Shown here in pieces: positions 26,558 to 34,946 of a DNA stretch of 64,000 nucleotides (the stretch's first letter is position 1; every line of letters starts with the position of its first letter). A program made the position numbers and the translations under genes. Below the pieces are notes generated by a model that saw only the letters and a program-made list of their open reading frames with translations, was not told where the DNA came from and ran no database searches. Where the stretch lies: assembly GCF_003572205.1 (NCBI RefSeq), contig NZ_QXNY01000002.1, positions 1,025,645 to 1,089,644 of the forward strand. Direction: 5' to 3'. Source of the DNA: Algihabitans albus (lineage in GTDB: Bacteria; Pseudomonadota; Alphaproteobacteria; Kiloniellales; DSM-21159).

Positions 26558-27769
26558 CTACTCAGCCACCGGCGGCAACTCGATCGGTTGCGGAGAGATC
26601 GTTACGCCGGGCCGCACCCGGATCAACCCGTTGACGACGATCGTTTCCTGCCCGGTCAGACCTTCGCGGATCACGCGGTATCCGTCGATGCGCGGCCCGG
26701 GCCGCACCTCGCGCGGAGTGACCACGTCCTCTTCCCCGACGACATAGACGATTCGGCGGTTCTGATCGCTGGCGATGGCCTCGTCCGGCAGCAGGATGCC
26801 CTCGTAAGGCAGCGACCCCGGCACGGAGACCACGCCGAAGAGGCCGGGCTGCAGAATCAGGTCCGGATTGGGAATGATGGCGCGCACGCGCATGGTGCCG
26901 CTGTCGGGGTCGACCCGGTTCTCGGAGAAGTTCATTCGGCCCACCACGGGCGCTTCGCGCGCATCGGACAGGCGAACCGTCACCTCCAAACCGCCGCCGC
27001 CTTCCTGCAGATTGACGCCGCGCTCGCGGGCGTCGCGGGCATAGGCGAGGAAGGAGCGCTCGTCGATATCGAAGTAGAAGTAGATCGGGTCCGTACTGAC
27101 GATGGACGTCAGGATCGTATCGTTTTCCTCGACCAGATTACCTTCGGAGATGTAGTTGCGGTCGATGCGCCCGCTCAACGGCGCCTGGATCTGGGTGTAG
27201 TCGAGATCGAGGCGCGCGCGCTCCAGCGCCGCCTCCGCCGCGGCGACCCTGGCCTGTGCCCCAAGGAAGCCCTCGCGCCGTTCGTCGACGGCCTGGCGAG
27301 AGATGTTGCCGCGCGTGACAAGCTGTTCGGCGCGGGCCAGATCCGACCGCGTGAAGGTCAGTTCGGCCTGAGCGCTGTCGAGTTCCGCCTGGGCCTGCCC
27401 CAGCGCCGTCTCGAAGGGACGCGAATCGATGGTGAAGAGAAGGTCGCCCTGCTGCACGATCTGACCATCGTCGAACAGGATGCTCTCGAGATACCCGCCC
27501 ACGCGGGCACGAACCTCGACCTCGCTGACGGCTTCGAAGCGCCCGACGAATTCGTCGTCCTCGACGACTTGCTTCACCAGAGGCTGCGAGACGCTGACCT
27601 GCGGCGGCGGCGGCGCGCTCGGTGCATTCGCCTCGGCCTGCTCCTCGTCGCAGCCGACGAGCGCCAGAAGGGCCGCCGTCAGGGCGACTGCCGGCCAGAC
27701 CCGGACCTTTCGCCCGCCCGGCGCTCCATTTAAACCACGAAAGCGTCCAGCCCACATCGTGCAGGTCAT
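26558..27769 (-). CDS. RND efflux periplasmic adaptor lipoprotein
   Basis: This 403-residue membrane fusion protein links the pump to an outer-membrane channel. The signal ends in a lipobox (ALLALVGC, Cys40). The barrel-sandwich hybrid starts near VEVRARVGGYLESILFDDGQIVQQGDLLF, followed by a coiled-coil hairpin rich in Ala, Arg and Glu, and the second half of the lipoyl motif at IQAPLSGRIDRNYISEGNLV. The ATG at 27769 has only a weak ribosome site, and an ATG four codons later is an alternative. The 242 bases upstream hold the pump promoter with no other gene seen. Confidence 0.93.
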   Translation of the reverse strand: MTCTMWAGRFRGLNGAPGGRKVRVWPAVALTAALLALVGCDEEQAEANAPSAPPPPQVSVSQPLVKQVVEDDEFVGRFEAVSEVEVRARVGGYLESILFDDGQIVQQGDLLFTIDSRPFETALGQAQAELDSAQAELTFTRSDLARAEQLVTRGNISRQAVDERREGFLGAQARVAAAEAALERARLDLDYTQIQAPLSGRIDRNYISEGNLVEENDTILTSIVSTDPIYFYFDIDERSFLAYARDARERGVNLQEGGGGLEVTVRLSDAREAPVVGRMNFSENRVDPDSGTMRVRAIIPNPDLILQPGLFGVVSVPGSLPYEGILLPDEAIASDQNRRIVYVVGEEDVVTPREVRPGPRIDGYRVIREGLTGQETIVVNGLIRVRPGVTISPQPIELPPVAE

Positions 27770-28011
27770 ATTCTCGTTTCCCAGTCAGTCGGATAACGCG
27801 CAGAGCACCGGGCTCGCCGGTGTCTGGCAATGCCCTTTACCGCCCAGGGCGCAACTGCACAGTGAGATCCATCACAGGCGGTCGGGTCGAGCAACAGCTA
27901 TCACGAGAAATAGACTAGCCTAAAACCGTTTCGTTTTGTCAGTCGTTTTCCAACACCTCATCCGAAACGTCACAGAACTGACCGCTCTTGTTTGAGTACG
28001 ATTAATCGATT

Positions 28012-28287
28012 TCATTGCTTACCGTATTCAACCAGAAGAAGGATACCGATCGCGATGAAGCCCAGACCGGCAACCAGCTTCAAGGGGAGAATCGCCAGAT
28101 GGCGTTCCGCAAGGCTGCCGAGCAGGACGGCAACGGCGGTCGAGAGGATCAGCGCAGCGCTGGCCGACGCGAAAACAACGAGAGGCGGGTGACGCCGATC
28201 AGACGAAAAGAGAAGCGTCGCCACTTGGGTCTTGTCCCCCAGTTCAGCGAGAAAGACCGTAGCGAAGACCAACAGGAAGCTGCTCAT
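28012..28287 (-). CDS. Single-domain TMEM165/Gdt1 (UPF0016) manganese exporter
   Basis: This 91-residue inner-membrane protein has one UPF0016 unit. The family motif ELGDKTQ lies at about residues 15-21 in the first helix, and two more helices follow (FASASAALILSTAVAVLLGS and LKLVAGLGFIAIGILLLV). Full-length members have two such units in about 190 residues, so this copy would have to dimerise or pair with another protein. Related bacterial proteins export Mn2+. A manganese-sensing yybP-ykoY riboswitch precedes it, which supports that role. Confidence 0.88.
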   Translation of the reverse strand: MSSFLLVFATVFLAELGDKTQVATLLFSSDRRHPPLVVFASASAALILSTAVAVLLGSLAERHLAILPLKLVAGLGFIAIGILLLVEYGKQ

Positions 28288-28300
28288 GTGGCATCTCTGT

Positions 28301-28348
28301 GGGGAGCCGGTTGCGACACCAATAGCGAAGCGCGCACCTCGGCTCCCC
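28301..28348 (-). promoter_or_regulatory. Expression-platform hairpin of the riboswitch
   Basis: GGGGAGCCG (28301-28309) and CGGCTCCCC (28340-28348) form a perfect 9-bp stem between the aptamer and the start codon at 28287. No T tract follows and it ends 13 bases before the ATG, so it more likely controls ribosome access than transcription termination. Confidence 0.55.
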
Positions 28349-28370
28349 TGGTGGCCGATGCGCCTTCGCC

Positions 28371-28480
28371 ATAGGTCTCGCCAAACCGGTATCGGCCATA
28401 CGCGCCACGGCGTCGGTCCGAAGACCTCTGCCGAGTCTGTTGACGCGCATCCCCTGTCGCTGGGGCGGCTACTCCCCTAC
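28371..28480 (-). ncRNA. yybP-ykoY manganese riboswitch aptamer
   Basis: Read on the minus strand, the element begins GTAGGGGAGTAGCC, contains GTCAACAGACT in the first arm and ends GGCGAGACCTAT. The GTAGG/CCTAT ends can pair as P1. The GGGGAGTAG and GGCGAGACCT blocks are the conserved core of the yybP-ykoY family, which binds Mn2+. It lies between cydB and the Gdt1-type gene and reads toward the latter. Increased expression of the exporter at high Mn2+ is expected from the family. Confidence 0.82.
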
Positions 28481-28543
28481 GGAGCGATTCGTAGATCGCA
28501 TAACGCAAACCGCGACGCAAGAGGCGCGCACGCTGGACGAGAT

Positions 28544-29566
28544 CTAATCGTAGGTAAGGTCGCGTGCCTTGCCGCGGAAAATCCAGTAGGACAGCGCGGT
28601 ATAGGCGACGATCACAGGTAGCACGAAGAGCGTCCCGATCAGAATGATCAACAGGCTTTCCGGCGCACTCGCCGCATCGTAGATCGTCAGACGCTCCGGC
28701 ACCACATAGGGATAGAAAGAATAGGCGAGACCGGCAAAGGCCAGAACGAACAAACCCAGCGCCGCCGCGAAGGGGGCCCAGCTGAAGGCGTCGCCGCGGG
28801 CCGGAAGATGGCGCAGGCCCAGCCTGAGACCGGTGACGATGGCGATGGACAGCAAGGGCAAGGGCGCCAGCAGCAGGACTTCCGGCACGACGAACCACCG
28901 GCCGAAGATCCGCGGACTGACCAGCGGCGACGCCAGCGACACCGCCAGGATGCCGAGCACGACCAGCAACAGCAGGCGCTGCGCCCAGACCACCGCCTTC
29001 CGCTGCAGCGCGCCTTCCGTCCTCCAGATCAGCCAGCAGGCGCCGATGAAGGCATAACCGGCCGCCAGGCAGACGGCCGTCAAGCAGGCAAAGATCACGG
29101 TGCCGACCGTCTGTTCCAGCCCCATGACATAGAGGCCCAGCATGTAGCCCTGCGCCAGGGCTGTCATCAGCGATCCAGCGAAGAAGCTGCGGTTCCACAG
29201 ATACTGGCGTTCGACCTGCACCTTGGCTCGGAACTCGAAGGACACGCCGCGCAGAATGAGTCCGACCAGCATGATCACCACCGGGATGTAGAGCGTGGAG
29301 AGGATCTGCCCGTGGGCGATCGGGAAGGCGACGAGCAACAGCCCGACAGCCAGGACCAGCCAGGTCTCGTTGGCGTCCCAGAAAGGTCCGATCGAGGCGA
29401 TCATCCGATCCTTCTCTTCCGCTGTCGCCCTGGCACAGAGCAGACCGACCCCCAGGTCGTAGCCGTCCAGGACGACGTAGATGAGGATCGAGAGACCCAT
29501 CAGTACCGCGAAAACGACCGGCAGCCAGACGGTGGGATCGCCGAAGAGAGTCAGCATCGCGCTCAC
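28544..29566 (-). CDS. cydB: Cytochrome bd-type ubiquinol oxidase subunit II
   Basis: This 340-residue integral membrane subunit of the quinol oxidase starts with LPVVFAVLMGLSILIYVVLDGYDLGVGLL, the conserved first helix of CydB. IGPFWDANETWLVLAVGLLL follows, which is also diagnostic. Eight or nine membrane spans are expected. Its ATG overlaps the cydA stop by four bases. No cydX-like small subunit is seen after it, where the manganese riboswitch begins instead. Confidence 0.95.
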   Translation of the reverse strand: MSAMLTLFGDPTVWLPVVFAVLMGLSILIYVVLDGYDLGVGLLCARATAEEKDRMIASIGPFWDANETWLVLAVGLLLVAFPIAHGQILSTLYIPVVIMLVGLILRGVSFEFRAKVQVERQYLWNRSFFAGSLMTALAQGYMLGLYVMGLEQTVGTVIFACLTAVCLAAGYAFIGACWLIWRTEGALQRKAVVWAQRLLLLVVLGILAVSLASPLVSPRIFGRWFVVPEVLLLAPLPLLSIAIVTGLRLGLRHLPARGDAFSWAPFAAALGLFVLAFAGLAYSFYPYVVPERLTIYDAASAPESLLIILIGTLFVLPVIVAYTALSYWIFRGKARDLTYD

Positions 29567-30924
29567 TCCGCCGCGACGGTCGTGAGACGACCGGCGGGAT
29601 CGGCGGACGGGCCGAGACCTTCGCCCCTGGCCACCTTGCGGGACAGATGCAGCAGAACGCCGATATAGGCGGTCAGGAGCAGACCGTAGATCGCAAGATA
29701 GAGAGTCAGCGATCCGGCGATGATCGGAGCCGGAACCGTGGAGATGGCGTCGGCCGTCCGCAGCACGCCGGTGACCAGCCAGGGCTGTCGTCCGATCTCA
29801 GTCACGTACCAGCCGGACAGCGTCGCGACCCAGCCGGAGAAGGTCATCGCGACCAGACCGCGCGCCAGCCAGGGATGCGGCTGCCGGCCCCCGCGTGTCA
29901 GCCAGACGCCGCACCAGGAGAAAGCGAGCATCAAAAGGCCGATCCCGACCATCACGCGGAAGGCGAAGAACACGGGTGCGACCGGCGGGTGTTCGCCGAC
30001 GAAATCGTTCAGACCCGGCACCACGCCGTCGGTGTCGTGCTTCAGAATGAGACTCGCACCGTAAGGGATACCGATCTCGAAGCGGTTCTCCCGAGCCTCC
30101 TCGTCGGGGATCGCGAAGAGCAGCAGAGGGACGCGCGACTGGGTTTCCCAATTGCCTTCCATGGCCGCCACCTTCTGCGGCTGATGCTCGAGCGTGTTGA
30201 GGCCATGCAGGTCGCCGACGAAAATCTGCACGGGGATCAGGACCGCGGCCATGACCAGACCGGTGCGCAGCACCGCGCGCAGACCGGCCGAGCGGTCGCC
30301 CAGCAGCCAGCGGAAGGCCGAGAGGCCGGTGATCAGGAAGGCAACCGTGAGACCCGACGCCAGCAGCATGTGGGTCAGGCGATAGGGCAAGGAGGGATTG
30401 AAGATTATCGCCATCCAGTCGGACGCGTGGACCACGCCGTCGCGCAGCTCGAAACCGGCGGGCGTGTGCATCCAGGAGTTCAGCGCCAGAATCCAGAAGG
30501 CCGACATGGTGGTGCCGAAGGCGACCAGGAAGGTCGCCAGCGTGTGCAGCCAATTGGGCACGCGCCGGGAGCCGAACAGCATGATCCCGATGAAGACCGC
30601 TTCCAGGAAGAAGGCGGTGATCACCTCGTAGGCCAGCAGCGGCCCGGCGATGTTGCCGACCGTCTCCATGAAACCCGGCCAATTGGTGCCGAACTGGAAC
30701 GACATGGTGATGCCGGAGACGACTCCCATGGCGAAGGACAGCGCGAAGACCTTCACCCAGAAGCGATAGGCCTCCATCCACTTCTCGTCCTTGCTGCGCT
30801 GGTAGGCGAGCTTGAACCCCAGCAGCACCCATCCCAACGCGATGGTGATAGTGGGAAAGAGGATGTGAAAGGAGATGTTGGCGGCGAACTGTATGCGCGC
30901 CAGGATCACGGGATCCAGGTCCAT
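29563..30924 (-). CDS. cydA: Cytochrome bd-type ubiquinol oxidase subunit I, cyanide-insensitive type
   Basis: This 453-residue haem-bearing subunit oxidises ubiquinol and reduces oxygen to water without proton pumping. Diagnostic segments are ARIQFAANISFHILFPTITIALGW, FEVITAFFLEA-like YEVITAFFLEAVFIGIMLFG, the HASDWMAIIFNPSLPYRLTHM region and GWYVTEIGRQPWLVTGVLRTAD. The protein is shorter than E. coli CydA because the Q-loop is short, which fits the CioA branch. It lies ten bases after a GbsR-type regulator gene on the same strand, so the regulator probably controls the oxidase. Confidence 0.95.
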   Translation of the reverse strand: MDLDPVILARIQFAANISFHILFPTITIALGWVLLGFKLAYQRSKDEKWMEAYRFWVKVFALSFAMGVVSGITMSFQFGTNWPGFMETVGNIAGPLLAYEVITAFFLEAVFIGIMLFGSRRVPNWLHTLATFLVAFGTTMSAFWILALNSWMHTPAGFELRDGVVHASDWMAIIFNPSLPYRLTHMLLASGLTVAFLITGLSAFRWLLGDRSAGLRAVLRTGLVMAAVLIPVQIFVGDLHGLNTLEHQPQKVAAMEGNWETQSRVPLLLFAIPDEEARENRFEIGIPYGASLILKHDTDGVVPGLNDFVGEHPPVAPVFFAFRVMVGIGLLMLAFSWCGVWLTRGGRQPHPWLARGLVAMTFSGWVATLSGWYVTEIGRQPWLVTGVLRTADAISTVPAPIIAGSLTLYLAIYGLLLTAYIGVLLHLSRKVARGEGLGPSADPAGRLTTVAAE

Positions 30925-30934
30925 CGACAGGCTC

Positions 30935-31540
30935 CTAACCTTTACCGCTTTGCCGGTCGTCCGGCTTTTCCCTCTGCACAGGCTGCCCCTTGCGTCCCGG
31001 CAGGAGGGACAAGCGGTCTTTCATTTCCAGGATCTTCTGCACCCGCGCGCCGAGGCTGAGCAGCTGCACCAGCCGCTCGGTCTCCAGGCGCTGCACATCG
31101 CCGTACCAGCGGGTCAGAAGTTCGATCAGCTCGTGCATCTCGCGCATGCGCGCCTGCGCATGCCGCTCTTCCGGGGAGACAGGCTCGGCGAGCAACGTCT
31201 CGCGCAGTAGCGAGAGCGTCGGGTCGATCTCGCGCTTCTTGCGTTCCTCGACCAGCGTGCGGACGATCTGCCAAAGGTCTTCCGGGGTCGTGAAGTAGTC
31301 GCGGCGGTCGTCCGGCAGGTGCTTCAGCCGCACAAGGTTCCAGGCCTGCAACTCCTTGAGGCCGATCGAGACGTTGGAGCGGGAAAAACCAAGCTTCTCG
31401 ACGATCTGGTCGGCACAGAGAGGTTCAGCGGAAAGAAACAGCAGCGCATAGATCTGGCCGACCGTGCGGTTGATCCCCCAGCGACTGCCCATTTCGCCGA
31501 AATGCAGAACGAAGGTCTGGATCAAGGGGGGAAGATTCAT
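30935..31540 (-). CDS. GbsR/MarR-type transcriptional regulator of cydAB
   Basis: This 201-residue winged-helix regulator has the GbsR form: an N-terminal FGEMGSRWGINRTVGQIYALLFLS, then the recognition helix FSRSNVSIGLKELQAWNLV and wing LKHLPDDRRDYF. A long helical C-terminus with EERKKREIDPTLSLLRE would mediate dimerisation. It is the first gene of the operon with cydA and cydB. A perfect 20-bp palindrome lies 24 bases upstream of its start, so autoregulation is likely. What it senses is unknown. Confidence 0.88.
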   Translation of the reverse strand: MNLPPLIQTFVLHFGEMGSRWGINRTVGQIYALLFLSAEPLCADQIVEKLGFSRSNVSIGLKELQAWNLVRLKHLPDDRRDYFTTPEDLWQIVRTLVEERKKREIDPTLSLLRETLLAEPVSPEERHAQARMREMHELIELLTRWYGDVQRLETERLVQLLSLGARVQKILEMKDRLSLLPGRKGQPVQREKPDDRQSGKG

Positions 31541-31563
31541 GGGAAAAGCCGGCGCTTTCTTGA

Positions 31564-31583
31564 ATTTCAGAAATTTCTGAAAT
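31564..31583. promoter_or_regulatory. Perfect 20-bp palindromic operator
   Basis: ATTTCAGAAATTTCTGAAAT is a perfect inverted repeat with no spacer. It lies 24 bases upstream of the GbsR-type gene, in the leader of the regulator-cydA-cydB operon. A dimeric winged-helix regulator is the likely ligand. Confidence 0.7.
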
Positions 31584-31835
31584 CAATGTAGCCGTAAGTG
31601 TGGAAACGACAAGGCTTGGAATGCGTCCAAACTGCGGCTCCCTGCCGCAGTCACCGGAACCTGTGCGACGCCACTGCCAGACGCCGCCGTGCCCGACGCC
31701 GGCAACAGCACCTTTCCTCCGGCCGGATATCCTATATGGACTGCGTTTTCTTGGGAGGGTGAGGACTGATAGCGCAGTGGATACAAAGTGTTATCGATGA
31801 CGAAGCGATGATTTTGCCGTGAGTGCGGCGGGTGA

Positions 31836-32003
31836 AGCAGACTGGGAGTCCTCAAGGCTCCGTTCTTGTCGTTCGTAAGCGAACAGCTATTCGACGTGCC
31901 CTTCGTTGCCACCGACACCAAGGAGTTTACCGGCTTCAACCACGCCTTTGGCACCGACCTATTGGGCCAGATCACAGACTTTGCCGATCAGCACACCGCG
32001 TAA
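31836..32003 (+). pseudogene. Unidentified 3' gene remnant with downstream operon junction
   Basis: An open stretch of 55 codons without a start ends at TAA (32001-32003). Its peptide, including APFLSFVSEQLFDVPFVATD then EFTGFNHAFGTDLLGQITDF, has the composition of a genuine folded protein end. The TAA is followed by AAGGAGAGAGTCT and a GTG, a textbook operon junction, but the second frame loses coding character within about 30 codons and overlaps the DUF1127 gene. I take it as the leftover of a deleted operon. The family is not recognised. The rest of 31584-31835 has only a CTGCGGC/GCCGCAG hairpin at 31632-31650. Confidence 0.4.
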
Positions 32004-32086
32004 GGAGAGAGTCTGTGCCCACGCCGAAGCCCGACGACGTCGGAACCGCTCCCAGGCAAAACGATGGCGCTCCAACTCGCAGAGAC

Positions 32087-32515
32087 TCACCCGCAGCAAG
32101 CCGCCGAGTTCTTTTGTTTGGAGACCAAACGCTCTTCGCGCAGAGCGCGCTCAACCGCCAGCGCCGTCCCGCGCGAGAGCCAGGCCGGCGGTGCCCAAGT
32201 CACCTCAGGGTGCGGCCGAGCCGCCTTGTCTTCCGGTTGCACCTCGACCAGATCGCCGGCGACACGATGAATCTCGCTTCTGTCGATACCGATATCCGCA
32301 AGTGCACGGTCGCTCATCAGTTGTAGTTCCCGCACCGCGCCGGACCGGGCGCGGCGGCGCGCGCCAGCCTCGGACCAGGCCCTGAGGCCCTTGCCGACGG
32401 CCCGGCCCAGCGTGCCAACGGCCTGCCAGGCCGTTGCCGAGCCTGCTTGGCTCGCGGTTTTCAATCTCTGATTCGCCTTGGGATCGGAGATAAGCCACAC
32501 CATTTGGAAAAGCAC
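32087..32515 (-). CDS. DUF1127 domain protein
   Basis: This protein of about 142 residues carries the DUF1127 motif in its middle (RELQLMSDRALADIGIDRSEI). Most DUF1127 proteins are short, Arg-rich and regulatory, and several affect phosphate, RNA or stress responses in alphaproteobacteria. This one is longer, with extra N- and C-terminal tails. The GTG at 32515 is chosen because GGAGG lies five bases upstream; an ATG at 32527 is possible but has no ribosome site. It is divergent from a LysR gene, with an inverted repeat in the shared region. Confidence 0.78.
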   Translation of the reverse strand: MLFQMVWLISDPKANQRLKTASQAGSATAWQAVGTLGRAVGKGLRAWSEAGARRRARSGAVRELQLMSDRALADIGIDRSEIHRVAGDLVEVQPEDKAARPHPEVTWAPPAWLSRGTALAVERALREERLVSKQKNSAACCG

Positions 32516-32525
32516 TGCTGCCTCC

Positions 32526-32564
32526 ATTATAATACTTGCCGGTCAGTATTCGGTTCGCGGCAAG
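32526..32564. promoter_or_regulatory. Promoter and inverted repeat between DUF1127 and lysR genes
   Basis: TATAAT on the minus strand (32526-32531) resembles a -10 box just before the DUF1127 gene. Immediately upstream, CTTGCCG (32535-32541) and CGGCAAG (32558-32564) form a 7-bp inverted repeat with a 16-base spacer, where an activator or repressor could bind. The pairing of site and regulator is inferred. Confidence 0.4.
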
Positions 32565-32710
32565 ATTCGAATGATATTTTTCTATGATCCTGCTTGGATC
32601 TCTCCACGATAACTTGCTAGCTTTGAACGCAGGCGACAAACGAGTATCCTTTCACCGCCGCGATAGAAAACCTCACCCATCCGCGAACAGCTTTCAGCGA
32701 CAGCCCCGCC

Positions 32711-33646
32711 ATGGCCCGACGTCTTCTTCCCCTCAACGGTCTGCGGGCCTTCGAAGCCTCGGCGCGCAACATGAGCTTCAAGGCCGCCGCCGAGGAACTG
32801 CATGTGACGCCGGCCGCGATCAGCCATCAGGTCAAGGCGCTGGAAGACATGATCGGGCAGAAGCTGTTCCGCCGCCTGACCCGCCAACTCGTCCTGACCG
32901 AAGCGGCGCAGCTCGCGCTACCCGATCTCCAGAGAGGGTTCGAGTATCTCACCCACGCCTGCCGACAGCTCGAGTCGGAGGCGGATGACGGCGTCCTGAC
33001 GATCAGCGTGGCGCCGTCCTTCGGCGCCAAATGGCTGGTGCCGCGTCTGGTTGGCTTCCAAGAGGCGCATCCGGAGATAGAGGTAAGGGTCGCCGGCGCA
33101 GATCATCTGGTGAACTTCGATGTCGAAGACGTCGATGCCGGCGTGCGGTTCGGGCGCGGCACTTACGAGGGACTCCACGTCGAGAAACTCTTCACGGTCT
33201 CCGTGGTGCCGGTCTGCGCGCCGGGTTTGGTGACTGCGGACCCGCCGCTCCGCGATCCCTGCGACCTACGGCATCATACGCTGCTGCACTACTCGGCCCT
33301 CTTCCTGCCGAACGAGGCCTCGCCGGCCTGGAGCATGTGGGTGAAGGCCGCCGGCCTGGGGGGCATCGATCCCAACCGAGGCCCTAAGTTCAACTCCTAC
33401 GCCTTGCTGGCGGAGGCCGCCTTGGCCGGCCAGGGGATCGCGCTGATCGACGAGTCCGTGGTAGACGCGGAGATCGCCTCGGGCCGCCTGGTGCGGCTCT
33501 TCTGCGATCAGGACTTCATGACCAGAGAGTTCAGCTACTACCTCGTCTACCCGCTCAACCGGCCACGCAGCCGGAAGATCGAACTCTTCAGCGACTGGAT
33601 CCTGGAGGAAGCGCGGCGCTTCCGCTGCGGCGAGTCGATGGGCTGA
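32711..33646 (+). CDS. GcvA-like LysR family regulator
   Basis: This 311-residue regulator starts MARRLLPLNGLRAFEASARNMSFKAAAEEL, followed by the recognition helix VTPAAISHQVKALED, which is close to GcvA of the glycine cleavage system. The effector domain begins near LTISVAPSFGAKWLVPRL and ends SGRLVRLFCDQDFMTREFSYYLVYP. The family is large, and many members control functions other than glycine cleavage. It is divergent from the DUF1127 gene and ends ten bases before the YcaQ-like gene on the same strand. Confidence 0.9.
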   Translation: MARRLLPLNGLRAFEASARNMSFKAAAEELHVTPAAISHQVKALEDMIGQKLFRRLTRQLVLTEAAQLALPDLQRGFEYLTHACRQLESEADDGVLTISVAPSFGAKWLVPRLVGFQEAHPEIEVRVAGADHLVNFDVEDVDAGVRFGRGTYEGLHVEKLFTVSVVPVCAPGLVTADPPLRDPCDLRHHTLLHYSALFLPNEASPAWSMWVKAAGLGGIDPNRGPKFNSYALLAEAALAGQGIALIDESVVDAEIASGRLVRLFCDQDFMTREFSYYLVYPLNRPRSRKIELFSDWILEEARRFRCGESMG

Positions 33647-33656
33647 TCCAGGCAAC

Positions 33657-34865
33657 ATGACCCTGCAGCTTTCGAACCGCGCAGCCCGCCGGCTCTTTCT
33701 CGAACGTCACGGCCTCTCCGACTCGACGGGCGGGCGGCTGAGCGGTCCGGCGCTTCTGGCGCTGGTGCGGAAGCTGGGCTTCGTCCAGGTCGACAGCATC
33801 CGCACGGTCGAACGCGCCCATCACATGATTCTCTTCACGCGGCGCAGCGGCTACCGGCCCGCGCAGTTGAGCCGCCTGCTGGAGCGCGAGCGCAGCCTGT
33901 TCGAGAACTGGACCCACGACGCGGCGGTGATTCCCACCGATTTCTACCCGGTCTGGCAAAGGCGTTTCGAACGCGAGGCCGTGCAGTTCGCCCGGCGCTG
34001 GCAACGCTGGCATGGCGAGAGCTTCCTGCGCAAGCTGGACGAGGTGCTGGAGCATGTGGACTGCCACGGTCCGGTGCGTGCCGCCCACCTGCGCGAGGAG
34101 GATCACGGCAATGGCCAGGGGTGGTGGGACTGGGCCCCCTCCAAGACCGCGCTGGAGTACCTCTGGCGCACGGGGCGGCTGGCGGTGACGCGGCGCGAGG
34201 GCTTTCAGAAAGTCTACGATCTGGTCGAAAAGGTTATCCCGGCGGCCCAGCGCGACCCAAGCGCGATACCAGACCAGGCGGGCCTGATCGACTGGGCCTG
34301 CCGCAGCGCCCTCGACCGGCTGGGTTTTGCCGCAGCGGGCGAACTGGCCCGCTTCTGGGACGGCATCACCCCGGCCGAGGCCACTGCTTGGTGCAGAGCC
34401 CAGGGCCAGCGGCTACGTCTGGTCGAGATCGCAGATGCCGACGGTAAACGCTCGCGCCAGGCCTATGCCTGGGCGGATATCGAAGAGCGCTTGGCGGAGG
34501 CACCGCCACCGCCCGGCCGTCTGCGCGTGCTCAGCCCCTTCGACCCGCTGTTGCGCGACCGGCAGCGAACCGAACGGCTGTTCGGCTTTTCCTTCCGGAT
34601 CGAAGTTTTCGTACCGGCCGCGCAGCGGCGCTTCGGCTACTACGTCTTCCCGCTGCTGGAGGGAGACCGCTTGGTCGGCCGGATCGACATGAAGGCGGAT
34701 CGCGAGGCCGACGCCCTGGTGGTCTCCGCCGTCTGGCCGGAGCGGCGCCTGCGTCTCACCGGGCCCCGGATCAGGAAACTGGAGGCGGAGCTGGATCGGC
34801 TTTGCCGCTTCGCCGGCTGCGCCGAGGTCCGCTTCGAAGACGGCTGGCAACGTCCACCGGCCTGA
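33657..34865 (+). CDS. YcaQ/AlkX-like winged-helix DNA glycosylase family protein
   Basis: This 402-residue protein of the COG3214 family includes E. coli YcaQ, a glycosylase that unhooks DNA interstrand crosslinks. Family motifs are FVQVDSIRTVERAHHMILFTR near residues 41-61, the FENWTHDAAVIP segment and the C-terminal VLSPFDPLLRDRQRTERLFGF. The YcaQ active site uses a QxD-type pair that corresponds here to QVD at about residues 43-45; that assignment is by analogy. The length is normal. It follows the LysR gene by ten bases. Confidence 0.85.
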   Translation: MTLQLSNRAARRLFLERHGLSDSTGGRLSGPALLALVRKLGFVQVDSIRTVERAHHMILFTRRSGYRPAQLSRLLERERSLFENWTHDAAVIPTDFYPVWQRRFEREAVQFARRWQRWHGESFLRKLDEVLEHVDCHGPVRAAHLREEDHGNGQGWWDWAPSKTALEYLWRTGRLAVTRREGFQKVYDLVEKVIPAAQRDPSAIPDQAGLIDWACRSALDRLGFAAAGELARFWDGITPAEATAWCRAQGQRLRLVEIADADGKRSRQAYAWADIEERLAEAPPPPGRLRVLSPFDPLLRDRQRTERLFGFSFRIEVFVPAAQRRFGYYVFPLLEGDRLVGRIDMKADREADALVVSAVWPERRLRLTGPRIRKLEAELDRLCRFAGCAEVRFEDGWQRPPA

Positions 34866-34946
34866 TCGGTTCCGCAATTTTCGCCAAGACAGACCGGCCA
34901 GCCAACGCCTTAACTGGTTTTCGAGTTCACCTTTAGGGATGACGGT

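Noticed and set aside
24419-27733. An 1104-codon plus-strand frame opposite the RND pump genes
   Set aside because: It is rich in His, Asp, Arg and Gln without motifs and mirrors the RND permease and adaptor codons.
31583-31975. A 130-codon minus-strand frame before the GbsR-type gene
   Set aside because: No recognisable motif, no ribosome site, and it covers the 20-bp palindrome and the plus-strand gene remnant.
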